Below, piece by piece: positions 6,931 through 14,164 of a DNA stretch of 18,830 bases. The stretch comes from an uncultured bacterium. GTDB taxonomy: Bacteria; Bacillota; Clostridia; Oscillospirales; Oscillospiraceae. Position 1 is the first letter of the stretch. Every line of letters begins with the position of its first letter. The stretch covers positions 1 through 18,830 of the forward strand of contig CASEKM010000005.1 in NCBI GenBank assembly GCA_949288405.1. The letters run 5' to 3'. The translations under genes and the position numbers were made by a program. The notes under the pieces are model-generated. The model ran no database searches and was not told the DNA's origin. It saw only the letters and a list, made by a program, of their open reading frames with translations.

Positions 6931-8790
6931 ATGAAAAGACGCATATTGACCGGCCTGCTGGCCTGCTGTCTCTCCCTCTCCCTGGCCCTGCCCGGCTTTG
7001 CGGCAGGGGCCATTCCCTCCCCAGGGGAGGTGTCCCAGGTGGTCACCGCCCTGGGCATCCTGGACGGGAGCTCCGGCGGAGACCTGGAGCTGTCCCGGAA
7101 CGTGACCCGGGCGGAGTTTATTACCATGGCCCTGAAGGCATCCCCCAACGGGGACCAGGTGGGGGAGGCCTCCACCTCCCCCTACCCGGACGTGCCCTAC
7201 ACCCACTGGGCGGCTGGCTATGTGGAGGCCGCCGTGGCCGCCGGGCTGGTGACCGCCTACTCCGACGGCACCTTCCGCCCGGACAACCCCATCACCCTGG
7301 CGGAGGGGGCCACCATCGCCCTGGGGCTGCTGGGCTATACAGCGGAGGACTACTCCGGGGCCTACCCCACCCCCCAGCTGGCCCTGTACCGGAGCAAGGG
7401 GCTGGACCAGGGGGTGTCCGCCCAGCGGGCGTCGGACTCCCTCACCCGGCAGGACGCCATGTACCTCTTCTATAACCTGATGACCGCAAACACCAAGGAG
7501 GGGAGCGTCTATGTGAGCCAGCTGGGCTACTCCCTCAACGCCGCCGGGGAGCTGGATCTGGTGGGCCTCATCAATGGGGAGATGCAGGGTCCCCTGGTGG
7601 CCTCCGGCGACTGGCGCAGCTCCATCCCCTTCTCCCTGGAGGGGGCGGCGGTGAACCGGAATGGGGAGTCCTCCAACCCGGGGGCCGTTCAGGAGAACGA
7701 CGTGATCTACTACAACCAGTCCATGCGCACCCTGTGGGTCTCCTCGGACAAGGTGATGGGGGTCGTCCAGGCCCTGGAGCCCTCCGCCTCCAACCCCACC
7801 TCGGTGCAGGTGCTGGGCCGCACCTATGAGATCGAGAGCGCCCAGGCCGCCCTGGCCCTGTCCGACCTGGGGACCTACGGGGTGGGGGACACGGTGACCC
7901 TCCTCCTGGGCCGCAGCGGCGGGGTGGCCGCGGTGGCCGGGCCCAGCGCCGTGAAGAACGAGCTGTGCGGCGTGGTGGTCCAGACGGAGCGCAGCACCTA
8001 CGACGACGGCCACGGGGGCAGCTACACCGCCGACATGGTGACCATCCTGGCCACCGACGGGGGCACCTACCAGTACCAGTGGACCGCCGACTATCTGGAG
8101 GCGGGCGACCCGGTGGGCATCAGCTTTGACGCCGACGGCGCCGTCTCCCTGAAGCGCCTGAGCTCCACCGGCCTCAGCGGTGTTGTATCCAAGGACGGCT
8201 CCAAGGTGGGAGACGTGCCCTTCGCCCACGGGGCGGAGATCCTGGACGTCACCGGCAGCAGCGCGGTGAAGATCTTCCCAGACCGCCTGGCGGGCATGAA
8301 CCTGACCCGGGATATGGTCACCTACTACTCCTGCAACGGCAGCGGCGAGATCGAGCGGATGATCCTGGACGACGCCACCGGCGACGCGGGCCGGTACGGC
8401 ATCCTGATCCGCATGGAGACCATGGGGGAGGGCATGAACAAGCTCTACTCCTACGAGTACGACCTGAACGGCTCCTCCTACTCCCTGCCCGCCATCACCA
8501 CCAAATTCCCCGTGTCCACCGGCGGCATCCGGGTGGTGGGCGACCCCGCCGACCCGGACCGGCTGTACTCCCTCACCAAGGTGGAGGACGGCTCCCTCAC
8601 CGGCGGGCGGCTCAAGGCGGGCAGCCGCAGCTATCAGATCGCCCAGCAGGTGGTGGTCTACGAGTACCGGGACCGCCAGTACTTCCCCTCCACCCTGGAC
8701 CGGGTCCAGGACCTGGGGCTGACCCTCACCGGTTGGTACGACCGGCCGGAGAATCAGGGCGGCCGCATCCGGGTCATCGTGGCCAAATAA
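6931..8790 (+). CDS. Secreted S-layer-homology (SLH) domain protein
   Basis: A 619-residue exported protein probably held on the cell wall by its N-terminal SLH repeats. The signal peptide is MKRRILTGLL-ACCLSLSLAL-PGFAAGA, with likely cleavage near residue 25. SLH-like repeats follow at about 31-75 (VTRAEFITMAL), 84-135 (YPDVPYTHWAAGYVEAAVAA, then YSDGTFRPDNPITLAEGA) and 141-190 (LTRQDAMYLFYNLM). The remaining 430 residues are beta-rich with no motif I recognise. They include a VVQALEPSASNPTSVQVLGR segment and several GxVVQTE/GVVSKDGS-type strands that may be repeated small domains. The frame is open back to 6799, but that extension runs through the repeat element. ATG 6931 has AAAAAGGAG upstream and begins the signal peptide. 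It is followed by a strong terminator. Its substrate or partner is unknown. Confidence 0.88.
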   Translation: MKRRILTGLLACCLSLSLALPGFAAGAIPSPGEVSQVVTALGILDGSSGGDLELSRNVTRAEFITMALKASPNGDQVGEASTSPYPDVPYTHWAAGYVEAAVAAGLVTAYSDGTFRPDNPITLAEGATIALGLLGYTAEDYSGAYPTPQLALYRSKGLDQGVSAQRASDSLTRQDAMYLFYNLMTANTKEGSVYVSQLGYSLNAAGELDLVGLINGEMQGPLVASGDWRSSIPFSLEGAAVNRNGESSNPGAVQENDVIYYNQSMRTLWVSSDKVMGVVQALEPSASNPTSVQVLGRTYEIESAQAALALSDLGTYGVGDTVTLLLGRSGGVAAVAGPSAVKNELCGVVVQTERSTYDDGHGGSYTADMVTILATDGGTYQYQWTADYLEAGDPVGISFDADGAVSLKRLSSTGLSGVVSKDGSKVGDVPFAHGAEILDVTGSSAVKIFPDRLAGMNLTRDMVTYYSCNGSGEIERMILDDATGDAGRYGILIRMETMGEGMNKLYSYEYDLNGSSYSLPAITTKFPVSTGGIRVVGDPADPDRLYSLTKVEDGSLTGGRLKAGSRSYQIAQQVVVYEYRDRQYFPSTLDRVQDLGLTLTGWYDRPENQGGRIRVIVAK

Positions 8791-8805
8791 TCCTTCCCGC
8801 TCCCA

Positions 8806-8842
8806 CAGGGGCCGGCAGACGCCGGCCCCTGTTTGTTTGTAA
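8806..8842 (+). terminator. Intrinsic terminator after the SLH gene
   Basis: An 11-bp perfect stem CAGGGGCCGGC / GCCGGCCCCTG (8806-8816 with 8821-8831) with an AGAC loop is followed by TTTGTTTGT. It starts 15 bp past the stop codon. Confidence 0.93.
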
Positions 8843-8990
8843 ACGGCCCTCTGTCCCGCGCGACCGCCCGAGTCTGGGCGGGGGCAGCCGCCCGCCTCGA
8901 ACGGGATCAAATCCCCCGGGAGCCCTGCGGCGCAGGGTTCCCGGCAAGCGCAGCGTGGACTTTTGTGCCGCTGTGCGGCGCAAAAGTAAC
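8843..8990. repeat. Hairpin-rich intergenic segment, probable repeat remnant
   Basis: Between the SLH terminator and the next promoter there is no plausible gene. The segment holds stacked imperfect palindromes, each with one G-T wobble: GGGAGCCCTGC / GCAGGGTTCCC (8918-8928 with 8932-8942) and ACTTTTGTGCCGC / GCGGCGCAAAAGT (8959-8971 with 8975-8987). Its texture resembles the 14.1-15.2-kb island, but the sequences are not the same. It is probably a decayed interspersed element. Confidence 0.5.
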
Positions 8991-9010
8991 GGGATTTTTT
9001 ATATTCCCCC

Positions 9011-9038
9011 TTGACAAAGCTCCGCTTCCGCCTATAAT
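9011..9038 (+). promoter_or_regulatory. Near-consensus sigma-A promoter of the XRE module
   Basis: TTGACA (9011-9016) and TATAAT (9033-9038), both perfect consensus hexamers, are separated by 16 bp. The -10 box runs into the 40-bp palindrome. Such a strong promoter in front of a small repressor-like gene suggests that transcription is held down by an operator. Confidence 0.9.
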
Positions 9039-9074
9039 ATGAAGTGTACTTCACGTGAAGTACACTTCATATTA
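9035..9074. promoter_or_regulatory. 40-bp perfect palindrome, probable operator of the XRE regulator
   Basis: The dyad is perfect from 9035 to 9074, centred between 9054 and 9055. It is built of two smaller near-palindromes, GAAGTGTACTTC (9041-9052) and GAAGTACACTTC (9057-9068), separated by ACGT. It covers the 3' part of the -10 box and the transcription start, the classic place for a repressor. Two tandem dyads 16 bp apart could bind two dimers. As RNA it would also form a long hairpin just before the ribosome site of the regulator gene. Confidence 0.75.
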
Positions 9075-9096
9075 AACAAGAGAGGTGGGATGCCGC

Positions 9097-9330
9097 TTGA
9101 AAACCAGGGTGAAGGAGCTGCGGACGGCGGCCGGCATGACCCAGCAGCAGCTGGCCGACCTGGTCCGCGTCTCCTCCCGGACCATCATTTCACTGGAAAA
9201 GGAGCAGTACAACCCCTCCCTCCTGCTGGCCTACCGCCTGGCGCTGGTGTTCGGGGTGACGGTGGAGGACCTGTGCTGCCTGGAGGAAAATCTGAAACTG
9301 GAGGAACAGAAGTATGAAGATCTATCATAA
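9097..9330 (+). CDS. Small XRE-family helix-turn-helix regulator
   Basis: A 77-residue DNA-binding protein consisting almost only of an HTH_3 domain. It starts MKTRVKELRTAAGM, with the helix-turn-helix at TQQQLADLVRVSSRTIISLEK (15-35), followed by QYNPSLLLAYRLALVFGVTVEDL (37-59). This is the pattern of short XRE regulators such as the YozG/YgzD type that pair with membrane proteins. I chose TTG 9097, with AGGTGGG 7 nt upstream. It gives the family's usual MKTRVKELR start, while an in-frame GTG at 9085 has no ribosome site. It probably binds the palindrome at its own promoter (inference). The gene overlaps the next by 17 bp, so they are co-expressed. Confidence 0.85.
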   Translation: MKTRVKELRTAAGMTQQQLADLVRVSSRTIISLEKEQYNPSLLLAYRLALVFGVTVEDLCCLEENLKLEEQKYEDLS

Positions 9331-9748
9331 GAAAAACTTTGCCGCGGGGCTGTTTTTCACCCTGCTGGGGATCGGGTTTCTGGTCCTCTTCCTGGTGAAG
9401 CGGGAGGTCCAACTCAAGTCTCTGGTGTGCTGTGTGTTCAGCCTGCTCCTGGGGCCGGGGATGCTGCTGCGCAGCCTGGACCGGAAGCTCTCCTACCAGG
9501 ACAAGATCGACGAGCGGGACGAGCGGAACCTTTTAGTCAAGCTGCACGCCAAGAGCCTGACCTGCTCCATCGTCCAGTACGCCCTGCTGGGCGCGTGTGT
9601 CCTGTGCACCGTGGGTGCGGTCCTCTACAAGGGCAACCCGGATGGGCAGCAGATCTTCGGCGGCATGCTGGTGGTGTCCGGGGTGATGTGGTTTGTCTCT
9701 CTGCTGTCGGAGATGCTGTGCCTGCGGCACTATGAGAAGCGGCTGTAA
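9314..9748 (+). CDS. Four-TM membrane protein with DERDER motif, partner of the XRE regulator
   Basis: A 144-residue protein with four hydrophobic segments (about 9-28, 35-53, 84-104 and 113-133). Between the second and third lies a charged cytoplasmic stretch with YQDKIDERDERNLLVKLHAKS (61-81). The DERDER...K.HAKS pattern resembles the DUF2178-like families of small membrane proteins often encoded next to XRE regulators. The function is unknown. Antimicrobial-peptide tolerance or signal relay to the regulator has been suggested for similar pairs, but nothing here proves it. The ATG at 9314 has GGAGGAAC upstream inside the regulator gene. There is no catalytic motif. Confidence 0.75.
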   Translation: MKIYHKKNFAAGLFFTLLGIGFLVLFLVKREVQLKSLVCCVFSLLLGPGMLLRSLDRKLSYQDKIDERDERNLLVKLHAKSLTCSIVQYALLGACVLCTVGAVLYKGNPDGQQIFGGMLVVSGVMWFVSLLSEMLCLRHYEKRL

Positions 9749-9835
9749 GGGCGCGCAGATGGGGAATCTCCTCCCCTGCTCAGGCGCAGCCCCTACCATA
9801 TCTTTGAAATAGAAAGTAAAAATGAGGTGTCTTCT

Positions 9836-10549
9836 ATGTCTCGAACAAGACGAACCGAACAGCGCACCCTTCAGGACCTGGGCCTGCTCCCCGACGAGCG
9901 GGACCGGGAGCTGGAGCGGGCCGCCCGCGGCCGGGCCTGCTCTGTCCTGATCACCGTCTCCCTGCTGATGGCGGCGGCCTGCCTGCTCCAGGGGGACTCC
10001 GCCTGGGCCCCCCTGCTGGCCCTCACCCCTCTGAGCTGGGCCGTCCAGCACTTCTCCCGGTTTGCGGCGGATGGGAAGCGCCTGTACCTGGTCCTGGCCC
10101 TGCTGTCCGGAGCGGCCGCCCTGGCCCTGCTGGGCTGGTATCTGATCCAGGGACAGGAGGGCGGTATGTTCTCCATCGGCCGGCTGACCGGCTTTGCCGT
10201 GCTGTCCAGCCTGCTCATCTCCCTGGCGGGGCTGGTATTTCTGGCATTGTTCCTGGCATTTCTATTTGTAAAAGGAAAGTGGAGCCGCATGAACGGGGAC
10301 AAGTGGGAGCGCTACTTCCAGTCCATCCCCACCCTGGGCCTGCTGGTGCGGCTGGGCGGACTGATGTCCCTGGCCATGGTGCTGGTGTCCATCCTCAGCG
10401 TCCCCCTGTTTCAGCTTCTGGGCTTTCCCGCCCCGGAGCGGCTCTCCCTGGTGCTGCTGGCGGCGGGCCTGGCCTTTCTGCTGGGCAAGCTCAGCCGCCG
10501 GCGGGAGAAACTGCTGCGTCTGCTGCTGAAGCTGAAGCCGGCGGCGTAA
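9836..10549 (+). CDS. Multi-pass membrane protein of unknown function with an N-terminal DERD motif
   Basis: A 237-residue protein with a basic N-terminus (MSRTRRTEQRTLQDLG), then LLPDERDRELERAARGRA (17-34), directly before the first of about six hydrophobic segments (35-52, 57-73, 83-105, 117-147, 171-196 and 203-217). The polar stretch KGKWSRMNGDKWERYFQSI (146-164) probably forms a cytoplasmic loop, and the C-terminus is basic (SRRREKLLRLLLKLK). The DERD-plus-helix start echoes the preceding gene, so the two may be distant relatives or co-partners. ATG 9836 follows GAGGTG by 6 nt. A GTG at 9827 is in frame but lies inside that ribosome site. It lies 87 bp after the four-TM gene, with no terminator between. 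I do not recognise the family. Confidence 0.7.
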   Translation: MSRTRRTEQRTLQDLGLLPDERDRELERAARGRACSVLITVSLLMAAACLLQGDSAWAPLLALTPLSWAVQHFSRFAADGKRLYLVLALLSGAAALALLGWYLIQGQEGGMFSIGRLTGFAVLSSLLISLAGLVFLALFLAFLFVKGKWSRMNGDKWERYFQSIPTLGLLVRLGGLMSLAMVLVSILSVPLFQLLGFPAPERLSLVLLAAGLAFLLGKLSRRREKLLRLLLKLKPAA

Positions 10550-10572
10550 CCGCCCGATCTTCAAAAGACACA

Positions 10573-10610
10573 TGCCGCCCATCCTCCGTCTCAGCGGAGG
10601 ATGGGCGGCA
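10573..10610. terminator. Shared terminator between convergent genes
   Basis: A perfect 16-bp stem TGCCGCCCATCCTCCG (10573-10588) pairs with 10595-10610 around TCTCAG. It lies between the stops of the plus-strand membrane gene (10549) and the minus-strand DUF2812 gene (10616). On the minus strand the sequence after the stem reads TGTGTCTTTTG. On the plus strand no T-run follows, so it is stronger for the minus gene. Confidence 0.8.
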
Positions 10611-10615
10611 CAGCG

Positions 10616-11986
10616 TTACAGCCCAGGCCTCAGCCGCTCCGCGGCAATTTGAATCTGTTCCTGGGTGGGCGTCCAGTAGAATTTGATTTCCACGATGCGT
10701 TTCTCCCAGCAGACCAGATAGCTGTCGTCCAGCTCCCCGTCTCTCCAGGAAACCTGGTAGACCTCCTGCGCGTTCCAGGGGGCGGGGTCCACCGGCGTCA
10801 GGTATTTCTCCAAAACTTCGTCCTGGTTGTCGCGGATGAACCCGTCCTTGACAAAATCGTAGAGGAGCGGAACCTTCACGTGGGTGATCTCATAGCGGAG
10901 CTCATATCCCCGGACCTCCTGCCCATACAGCAGGTCCTGCCGGTAGTCCCCATAGGCCAGGAGGGGGCTCTCCTGGAGCCGGGCCTCCTTGGACCAGCGG
11001 GCGTCCACCTGGGCCAGATCCTCCACCTCCAGGGGGATGGGGTCGTCGTAGATGTCCATGGTCCGCCCGTCCCAGTCATACTGTCCCACCGGCTGGCTCT
11101 CCTCCCCCAGTGGGAGCCAGCCCCGGAGGCTGGCCGCCACGATCACGCCGGTCCCCGCGATGACCAGGACAAAAATGGCGGCGCAGGTCACCGCCAGGTT
11201 GACCCAGCGGGAGACGCCCCGGCGCTTCAGCGCCCCCAGCATCCAGCGGGTCAGGAGGATGGGGACGGCCGTAACCACCGCCGCGGAGAGCAGGAACAGG
11301 AGGTGGCTGCTGCTGGCCGAGAAGGAGAGAAGCAGAAATACCGTGGCCAAGCCCACCGCCGCCCAGGAGAGCCAGGGGTGGGCCCGGACCGGCAGAAAGA
11401 CACCCTGTTCCGCCGCCTCCTTGGCCCGCCGCTCCCAGCGGAAGTAGAAGATCAGCTCCCAGACTGTCATCAGCAGGAGCAGCAGCCAGAGGGGGATGGT
11501 AAAGAGCCGGCTGGTGTCGGAGAGGTAGTCCGCCGGGTCCCGCCGCAGCTGGGACAGCTGCAGGTACAGAGACCAGAGGACCAGAAGGGCGACGGCCACC
11601 TGGCCCACCAGCACCTTTTTCTTCATGGTCCGGTGGATGTTGTCCACCTGGGGCACCGGGTCGGTGTCGATGGGGACGGCGTCCTCCCGGTCGGTGCAGA
11701 AGATCTGCATGGCGTCCCACCGCAGCACCAGCCGCCACCCGTCCTGGGCGCACAGCTCCTCCTTCTCCAGCTGCTTCTCGCTGGGTCTGGGGTCAAACTC
11801 CGAGGCCCCGGGGAAATAGGTCACGGCGAACCGGAGCTTCTGGGGCGGGATCTTCGTATAGGTCCAGAACAGATTGCCCGCCTTTTGGATCATCCAGCCC
11901 CGGGCGGCCATCTGTTCCAGCTTTTGCTGGATGGCTTCTGAATCGTAAAAGGAAACGTTGACCAAAGTCCGCTTCACGGTGCTCAT
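10616..11986 (-). CDS. DUF2812 membrane protein
   Basis: A 456-residue membrane protein. The N-terminal 110 residues form a soluble DUF2812-like domain, recognised by the LEQMAARGWMIQKAGNLFWTY stretch (23-43) and the following KLRFAVTYFP (50-59). About five membrane segments follow (125-143, 163-183, 205-221, 228-247 and 263-285), then a C-terminal domain of about 170 residues with many Tyr and acidic residues. DUF2812 proteins are typically encoded beside PadR regulators. They are presumed to be membrane targets or sensors, but no reaction is established. The start ATG overlaps the PadR stop (ATGA), so the pair is translationally coupled. No catalytic residues are evident. Confidence 0.82.
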   Translation of the reverse strand: MSTVKRTLVNVSFYDSEAIQQKLEQMAARGWMIQKAGNLFWTYTKIPPQKLRFAVTYFPGASEFDPRPSEKQLEKEELCAQDGWRLVLRWDAMQIFCTDREDAVPIDTDPVPQVDNIHRTMKKKVLVGQVAVALLVLWSLYLQLSQLRRDPADYLSDTSRLFTIPLWLLLLLMTVWELIFYFRWERRAKEAAEQGVFLPVRAHPWLSWAAVGLATVFLLLSFSASSSHLLFLLSAAVVTAVPILLTRWMLGALKRRGVSRWVNLAVTCAAIFVLVIAGTGVIVAASLRGWLPLGEESQPVGQYDWDGRTMDIYDDPIPLEVEDLAQVDARWSKEARLQESPLLAYGDYRQDLLYGQEVRGYELRYEITHVKVPLLYDFVKDGFIRDNQDEVLEKYLTPVDPAPWNAQEVYQVSWRDGELDDSYLVCWEKRIVEIKFYWTPTQEQIQIAAERLRPGL

Positions 11987-12306
11987 AGAGGCTCCTCCTT
12001 TCCAAGCAGGTGCTCATAGTCGGCGGCCTGGGACCGGATGCGCCGGTACTCCCGGTCCAGCATCTGCCGCCCCTTCTCCGTGATGATATAGCTGCGCCGG
12101 CGGCCCTCCGCCCTTCCCTCCTGGATCATCCCCTCGGCGGTGAACTGCTCCAGCAGGTCGTAAAGGGTCCCCGAGCCGATGCTCACCCGGCCCGCCGTCA
12201 GGGTGCGGACCATCTCCAGAATCTCCACCCCCCGGCGCTCCTGGTTCAGGCAGAGCAGGATATAAAACATCTGCTCGGTGAGGGTCTTGAACCGCTCTCT
12301 GGGCAT
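11983..12306 (-). CDS. PadR-family transcriptional regulator
   Basis: A 107-residue winged-helix regulator. The PadR core is visible as LTEQMFYILLCLNQERRGVEI (residues 9-29), the conserved IGSGTLYDLLEQFTAEGMIQ (42-61) and the wing RRRSYIITEKGRQML (69-83), followed by the dimerisation helix. PadR proteins usually repress their own operon and are released by a ligand or stress signal. ATG 12306 follows GGAGGTGGGGAG, a very strong ribosome site. The promoter upstream carries two CTCGA-N3-TCGAG dyads that are good candidate operators. It is co-transcribed with the DUF2812 gene. Confidence 0.92.
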   Translation of the reverse strand: MPRERFKTLTEQMFYILLCLNQERRGVEILEMVRTLTAGRVSIGSGTLYDLLEQFTAEGMIQEGRAEGRRRSYIITEKGRQMLDREYRRIRSQAADYEHLLGKEEPL

Positions 12307-12322
12307 CTCCCCACCTCCGTTT

Positions 12323-12368
12323 CTCGATGATCGAGTTTTTCTAATTTCATTATAACTCGAATATCGAG
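12323..12368. promoter_or_regulatory. Twin CTCGA-N3-TCGAG operator, probable PadR sites
   Basis: Two 13-bp perfect dyads occur: 12323-12335 (CTCGA-TGA-TCGAG) in the leader, and 12356-12368 (CTCGA-ATA-TCGAG) between the -35 and -10 boxes. Their centres are 33 bp apart, about three helical turns, so two PadR dimers could bind the same face. Seen directly; the binding is inferred. Confidence 0.75.
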
Positions 12369-12376
12369 AAAGTCAA
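12349..12376 (-). promoter_or_regulatory. Promoter of the padR-DUF2812 operon
   Basis: On the minus strand, TTGACT (12376-12371) and TATAAT (12354-12349) are separated by 16 bp. The spacer is mostly filled by one CTCGA-N3-TCGAG dyad. Confidence 0.88.
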
Positions 12377-12443
12377 GAACATGTTTCCATCTCCACATCC
12401 CGCTTGTGTACCTCTGAGGCGCTCTCATAATTTGAGATTTCTC

Positions 12444-12472
12444 TTTCTTTTGGGGAAAAGAAGTGCTATGAT
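12444..12472 (+). promoter_or_regulatory. Possible promoter of proC
   Basis: A good -10, TATGAT (12467-12472), lies 48 bp before the proC start. The only hexamer at 17 bp is a weak TTTCTT (12444-12449). The AT-rich context supports a promoter. The -35 is uncertain. Confidence 0.4.
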
Positions 12473-12519
12473 AAATGTGTAGAAAAGCCTGTTCCCCTGG
12501 AACAGAAGGAGGAACGTAC

Positions 12520-13323
12520 ATGTTCGATCCCATTGGATTTATCGGCACCGGCACCATGGGCTCCGCTGTGGCCCGGGCCGTGCGGAAGGGAGCGCCCGAG
12601 GCGGAGCTGCTTCTGGCCAACCGCACCCCCGCCAAGGCGGAGAAGCTGGCGGCAGAGCTGGGGGCCCGGTCTGTGGACAACGAGACGGCGGCCCGCACCT
12701 GCTCTCTGATCTTCCTGGGGGTGAAGCCCCAGATGATGGCCGGGATGCTGGCGCAGATTTCCCCCATCCTGGCAGCGCGCACCGACCGGTTCGTGCTGGC
12801 CTCCATGGCCGCCGGGCTGGACGCCGGAAAGATTCAGGAGATGGCCGGGGGGGAGTACCCGGTGATCTGCCTCATGCCCAACACCCCTGTGGCCGTTGGC
12901 GCCGGTGTGGTGGAATACTACGGCCTGGGCGCCACCGAGGCGGAGCTGGACGCCTTTCAGGCCCTGCTCGCCCCCGCCGGTCTGGTGGACCGGATCGACC
13001 CGGGCCAGCTCAACGCCGCCAGCGCCGTGTCCGGCTGCGGCCCCGCCTTCTGCGCCCTGTTCATCGAGGCGCTGGCCGACGGGGCGGTGGCCTGCGGCCT
13101 GCCCCGGGCCAAGGCCCTGGCCTACGCCGCCCAGATGGTGGAGGGCACCGCCCGCCTGATGCGGGAGACGGACTCCCACCCCGGCGTCCTCAAGGACGGG
13201 GTGTGCTCCCCCGGGGGCACCACCATCCAGGGGGTGCGCACTCTGGAGGAGCGGGGCTTCCGCTCCGCCGCCATGGAGGCGGTCATCGCCGCCTATGACA
13301 AGACCGTCTCCCTGGGAAAATGA
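12520..13323 (+). CDS. proC: Pyrroline-5-carboxylate reductase
   Basis: This cytoplasmic enzyme does the last step of proline synthesis, reducing 1-pyrroline-5-carboxylate to L-proline with NAD(P)H. The 267 residues match the usual family length. The Rossmann motif is IGFIGTGTMGSAVARA (5-20), the cofactor region contains ANRTPAKAEKLAAELG, and FLGVKPQMM follows. The conserved C-terminal signature includes SAVSGCGPAF and LKDGVCSPGGTTIQGVRTLEE, the P5C reductase signature. ATG 12520 follows AAGGAGGAA. An upstream in-frame start at 12475 would add residues without a ribosome site. It lies first in the proC-proB-proA set, with proB 33 bp downstream. Confidence 0.96.
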   Translation: MFDPIGFIGTGTMGSAVARAVRKGAPEAELLLANRTPAKAEKLAAELGARSVDNETAARTCSLIFLGVKPQMMAGMLAQISPILAARTDRFVLASMAAGLDAGKIQEMAGGEYPVICLMPNTPVAVGAGVVEYYGLGATEAELDAFQALLAPAGLVDRIDPGQLNAASAVSGCGPAFCALFIEALADGAVACGLPRAKALAYAAQMVEGTARLMRETDSHPGVLKDGVCSPGGTTIQGVRTLEERGFRSAAMEAVIAAYDKTVSLGK

Positions 13324-13356
13324 TCCTTTGAACCAACCTGAAAGGGGTTTTCTGAT

Positions 13357-14124
13357 ATGAGAATCGTGGTAAAAGTCGGCACCTCCACCCTGGCCCACGC
13401 CACCGGGCGCATGAACATCCGCCATGTGGAGGACCTGGTGAAGGTCCTCAGCGACCTGAAGAACGCGGGACACGAGATGATCCTGGTGTCCTCCGGCGCC
13501 ATCGGCATGGGGGTGGGCAAGCTGAACCTGCCCGGCAAGCCCAGCGACATGCCCACCAAGCAGGCCGCCGCCGCCGTGGGCCAGTGCGAGCTGATGTACA
13601 CTTATGACCGGCTGTTTTTGCAGTACAACCACACCGTGGCCCAGATCCTCCTCACCGGCGAGGATGTGGACGACGACGAGCGCCGCCAGAACTTTGAGAA
13701 CACCATGGAGCGGCTGCTGGAGCTGGGCTCCCTGCCCATCATCAACGAGAACGACACCGTGGCCACCGCCGAGATCAAGGTGGGCGACAACGACACCCTG
13801 GGCGCCATTGTGGCCAAGTGCGTGAAAGCCGACCTGCTGGTCCTCCTCAGCGACATTGAGGGCCTGTACACCGCCGACCCCCGGAAGGACCCCAGCGCCA
13901 AGCTGATCCCCGTGGTGGAGGAGGTCACCCCCGAGATCGAGGCCCTGGCCGGCGGCGTGGGCTCCGGCCTGGCCACCGGAGGGATGGCCACCAAGCTGCG
14001 GGCCGCCAAGATGGTGAACGCCGTGGGCTGCGACATGATCATCACCAACGGGGAGCACCCGGAGGTCCTCTACGACATCGCCGAGGGGAAGGCCGTGGGG
14101 ACCCGGTTTGTGGGGAAGAAGTAA
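13357..14124 (+). CDS. proB: Glutamate 5-kinase, short form without PUA domain
   Basis: It phosphorylates L-glutamate to gamma-glutamyl phosphate, the first and normally proline-inhibited step of proline synthesis. The amino-acid-kinase fold is complete: VVKVGTSTL (4-12), VSSGAIGMG (44-52), PIINENDTVA (127-136), GDNDTLGAIVA (143-153), LLSDIEGLYTADPR (163-176) and the ATP-site ATGGMATKLRAA (206-217). The protein ends at residue 255, right after the kinase domain. The RNA-binding-like PUA domain that extends many ProB enzymes to about 370 residues is missing. This is a natural short form, with no sign of a frameshift. The ATG has GAAAGGGG 9 nt upstream. A 1.15-kb non-coding island separates it from proA. 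Confidence 0.96.
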   Translation: MRIVVKVGTSTLAHATGRMNIRHVEDLVKVLSDLKNAGHEMILVSSGAIGMGVGKLNLPGKPSDMPTKQAAAAVGQCELMYTYDRLFLQYNHTVAQILLTGEDVDDDERRQNFENTMERLLELGSLPIINENDTVATAEIKVGDNDTLGAIVAKCVKADLLVLLSDIEGLYTADPRKDPSAKLIPVVEEVTPEIEALAGGVGSGLATGGMATKLRAAKMVNAVGCDMIITNGEHPEVLYDIAEGKAVGTRFVGKK

Positions 14125-14164
14125 TCTGTTTATGCGGGGGAATTTCGCCTCTGCGGCGGCGGGC

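Noticed and set aside
6874..9054. 726-aa minus-strand open frame opposite the SLH gene
   Set aside because: A Gly/Val/His-rich shadow frame produced by the strong GC3 bias of the real gene. It also crosses a terminator and a promoter.
12466..14058. 530-aa minus-strand open frame opposite proC and proB
   Set aside because: Antisense to two certain enzyme genes, with shadow-type composition.
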